Of a stretch of DNA of 34,689 nucleotides, positions 33,301 to 34,689 are shown in pieces; the first letter of the stretch is position 1, and every line of letters begins with the position of its first letter. A program made the position numbers and the translations under genes. Under the pieces are notes generated by a model. The model was not told the DNA's origin. It worked only from the letters and a program-made list of their open reading frames with translations, and did no database searches. Origin of the DNA: Oscillospiraceae bacterium (GTDB taxonomy: Bacteria > Bacillota > Clostridia > Oscillospirales > Ruminococcaceae); contig JAFUWN010000068.1 in assembly GCA_017483465.1 (NCBI GenBank), forward strand, positions 1 to 34,689. Reading direction: 5' to 3'.

Positions 33301-34689
33301 TGTTTATGACATCAATATGTCTGCTCTGACTCCTGAGACAGAAGACGGCTGGATTGAAGTTGTTGCTCCGACTGAAACAGAAACAGAATCTGTCGTTCCG
33401 GATTCCGCAGGCAAGTGGATTATCGGCAAGGAAACTGTTGAACCTGGTGCAACTGTTACGATTCCTGTTACTGTAACAGGCGATGTGAACGGTCTGAACA
33501 GCTATATCATGAAGATGGGTGTTGCTGAACTCAACGGCGTTTCTCCGGTTGCTGTTAGTGCTGCAAACGGCCAGGCTTACGGCGAACTTGCATTTGTTGA
33601 TAATATCACTAACATGTCCTTCGCAGGTACAAACAACAGCAAGGGTGAAAATATCGTTGCTGCTGATGGTGCTGTAGTATTCAATGTAACATTTACAGCT
33701 CCGACAGAACCTGGCAAGTATGATCTGACATTTGCTGACCTGTCTATCTATGATATTAATATGTCTGCCCTGACTCCTGATAAGGAAGATGGCTGGATTG
33801 AAGTTATCGCTCCGTCTGAATCCGAAACAGAATCTGAAACAGAAACCGAAACCGAGTCCGAAAAAGGAACAGTACCGATTCAAATTGATGATGCTGGTAT
33901 GTGGATTATCGGTACTGATACAGTAGAACCCGGTGCAACTGTTACCATTCCTGTAACTGTAACAGGCGATAAGAACGGTATCAACAGCTACATCATGAAG
34001 ATGGGCGTTGCTGAACTTAACGGTGTTTCTCCGGTTGCTACAGGTGCTGACAATGGCACAGCTTACGGCGAACTCGCATTTGCTTCCAATATCGAAAATA
34101 TGACATTCGGCGGTACAAATAACAATAAGGCTGAAAATATTATTCCGGCTGACGATGCAGTTGTATTCTATGTAACATTCACTGCTCCGACAGAACCCGG
34201 TAAGTATGATCTGACATTCGAGGGTCTGGATGTTTATGACATTAACATGTCTGCTCTGACTCCTGCACAGCAGAATGGTTGGATTGAAGTTATTGCTCCG
34301 TCTGAATCTGAAACAGAAACAGAATCTGAAACAGAAACCGAGTCTGAAACAGAATCTGAGACAGAAACTGAGTCTGAAACAGAAACAGAATCTGAGACAG
34401 AAACAGAATCTGAGACAGAAACTGAGTCTGAAACAGAAACAGAATCTGAGACAGAAACTGAGTCTGAAACAGAAACTGAGTCTGAAACAGAAACTGAGTC
34501 TGAAACAGAATCTGAGACAGAAACCGAGTCCGAAACAGAAACTGAGTCTGAAACAGAATCTGAAACAGAATCTGAAACAGAAACCGAGTCCGAAACTCCG
34601 TCCGAAACAGAATCTGAAACAGAAACCGAGTCCGAAACTCCGTCCGAAACAGAATCTGAAACAGAAACCGAGTCCGAAACTCCGTCCGA
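30320..34689 (+). CDS. scaB: ScaB-like scaffoldin with at least eight cohesins, cut by the window end
   Basis: The 3'-truncated gene codes 1456 full codons without a stop. After a signal peptide (to about residue 26) come three cohesins of the ScaA type (about 43-196, 232-387, 413-567), starting with [15 protein letters not shown]. Five cohesins of a second type follow (about 598-727, 740-876, 881-1016, 1029-1165, 1190-1326) with the pattern [19 protein letters not shown] and [11 protein letters not shown] linker almost wholly of Ser-Glu-Thr repeats then runs to the edge. In R. flavefaciens ScaB likewise has two cohesin classes, one for enzyme-type and one for ScaA dockerins, and ends in an X-dockerin that binds cell-wall ScaE. 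The same roles are inferred here; the end is not in view. AGAAAGGA precedes the ATG. Confidence 0.9.
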   Translation, partial: MKKILSALTALCLCASMTTGVLPASALSSLSPADAVIAKANGYEWYIQDVEYTPSANINDDYFEMPVKVKNDPGLNGFQFMIKIDGKSITDPDCPFIVDEITDEGSAYKFGQFQANVDNGFIAGTVTGEGDQTVADDSVALTYVFVPKEGVTYAPGSKYEVSFATDDPLNAPTFANFVKDTYDDVILTSGYIIIPGESTESETPEITESESVTEKETEKTEPSETTPVVDGYTWDIQDVEYTPSANPSDDYFELPITVTNDPGLNGFQFKIMIDGKGIDDPDCPFVVDEITDEGSSYKFAQFQANVDNGFIAGTVSGEGDQTVADGSVALKYIFVPKTGVTYTPGTKYEVAFVTDDPLNAPTFANFAKDTYTDVNLLSGYIIIPGEEESSESETQPTESETDATETSPKSDGYTWDIQDVEYTPSANPSDDYFELPITVTNDPGLNGFQFKIMIDGKKIEDPDCPFTVDEITDEGSAYKFAQFQANVDNGFIAGTVTGEGNQTVADGSVALKYIFVPKTGVTYTPGSKYEVAFVTDEPLNAPTFANFDKQTYDDVTLLSGYITIPGEEESSESETQPTESETQPTETETQFVEQQKEVDAEWVIDNTTVAPGEEVVLNIYVTGNTDGFNSYIVKLDVDSNVTVKNAGNRMDAFNFQKNIDNATFGGTSFTAGSENIVGDGNVLAVRFVAPTEPGKYPINFDKLEVYNADMVKLIPKQTNGWIEVIAPETETEFVHNKKDTSAKWVIGKEEVNPGDTVKVPVSVQGDTDGLNSYTVKITQDAGPVATGASAGSAYAELGLQSNLNGSTLNFGGTNSSKAENIIAADGDVFYMEFKVPDDAAPGTLYNLKFADIDLEDINMTQLVPQTEDGWIKVKDVKTPDSAGKWVIGKETVEPGATVTIPVTVTGDVNGLNSYIMKMGVAELNGVSPTATSAANGTAYGELAFVDNITNMSFAGTNNSKGENLVAADGATVFNVTFTAPTEPGKYDLTFAGLDVYDINMSALTPETEDGWIEVVAPTETETESVVPDSAGKWIIGKETVEPGATVTIPVTVTGDVNGLNSYIMKMGVAELNGVSPVAVSAANGQAYGELAFVDNITNMSFAGTNNSKGENIVAADGAVVFNVTFTAPTEPGKYDLTFADLSIYDINMSALTPDKEDGWIEVIAPSESETESETETETESEKGTVPIQIDDAGMWIIGTDTVEPGATVTIPVTVTGDKNGINSYIMKMGVAELNGVSPVATGADNGTAYGELAFASNIENMTFGGTNNNKAENIIPADDAVVFYVTFTAPTEPGKYDLTFEGLDVYDINMSALTPAQQNGWIEVIAPSESETETESETETESETESETETESETETESETETESETETESETETESETETESETETESETETESETESETETESETETESETESETESETETESETPSETESETETESETPSETESETETESETPS
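34299..34689 (+). repeat. Ser-Glu-Thr codon repeat at the scaB linker
   Basis: About 390 bp of TCTGAAACAGAAAC-like units with 6-, 12- and 18-bp periodicity, continuing past the window end; a CCGTCCGAAACAGAATC-containing unit repeats near 34596-34689. The reading frame stays open throughout. Confidence 0.85.

Noticed and set aside
32036-33883. Long minus-strand open frame opposite scaB (615 codons)
   Set aside because: Same cause: the codon bias of repeated cohesins leaves the reverse frame open; no RBS or family.
34299-34689. Regular repeats considered as a CRISPR array
   Set aside because: The repeats are in frame, code Ser-Glu-Thr and have no unique spacers.
1-34689. tRNA, rRNA or named riboswitch genes
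   Set aside because: I read the intergenic regions on both strands and saw no cloverleaf, rRNA or recognisable riboswitch core; a covariance-model scan would be needed to exclude divergent ones.

Overview
The window looks like chromosomal DNA from a cellulosome-producing Ruminococcus close to R. flavefaciens. The main reason is the right end, which carries a scaC-scaA-scaB-like scaffoldin cluster (small cohesin-dockerin adaptor, cohesin-dockerin scaffoldin, multi-cohesin scaffoldin). Four further secreted proteins with C-terminal dockerins are encoded upstream. AT-rich intergenic DNA, strong AGGAGG-type ribosome binding sites, sigma-A-type promoters with 17-bp spacers and a tricistronic ger operon also fit a low-GC Firmicute. 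Species assignment is inference.

Layout. (1) About 1-3860 is mobile DNA: an iteron-like and oriT-like non-coding region, a MobV relaxase, two small membrane proteins on the minus strand and a divergent XRE regulator. No integrase is visible, so the element probably continues to the left. (2) 3779-6296 is a single-gene unit, a large polytopic membrane protein (probable GT-C/DUF6020-like) with its own promoter. It is bracketed by two direct repeats of about 80 bp. (3) 6338-11843 is a two-gene operon with its own promoter and terminator: a giant RecQ-like helicase with unrecognised flanking regions, then a NERD-nuclease/UvrD-like helicase. This is the best candidate for an undescribed system, possibly anti-phage. 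(4) 11874-22016 is mostly housekeeping and surface genes: dusB, a BspA-type LRR-dockerin protein, two CAP-dockerin proteins in tandem, a small membrane protein, GTP-type PEP carboxykinase, a second LRR-dockerin protein, a zinc-ribbon/Sel1-like protein, a small zinc-ribbon protein and a maltose-type O-acetyltransferase. (5) 22022-25356 (minus) is a gerA-gerB-gerC germinant receptor operon, divergent from a CapA-family lipoprotein at 25504-26817. (6) 26818-34689 is a long promoter and leader region followed by the scaffoldin cluster; scaB runs off the window after eight cohesins and a Ser-Glu-Thr-rich linker.

How they work together. Dockerin proteins dock on scaffoldin cohesins outside the cell. 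The window shows at least two clearly different dockerin sequence classes and two cohesin classes within ScaB, implying layered assembly. The intergenic DNA is unusually regular: a repeated terminator/poly-T promoter module, paired 14-bp palindromes and related hairpins between the sca genes.

Limits: all calls come from reading the sequence and knowledge of families. No database search or folding program was run.
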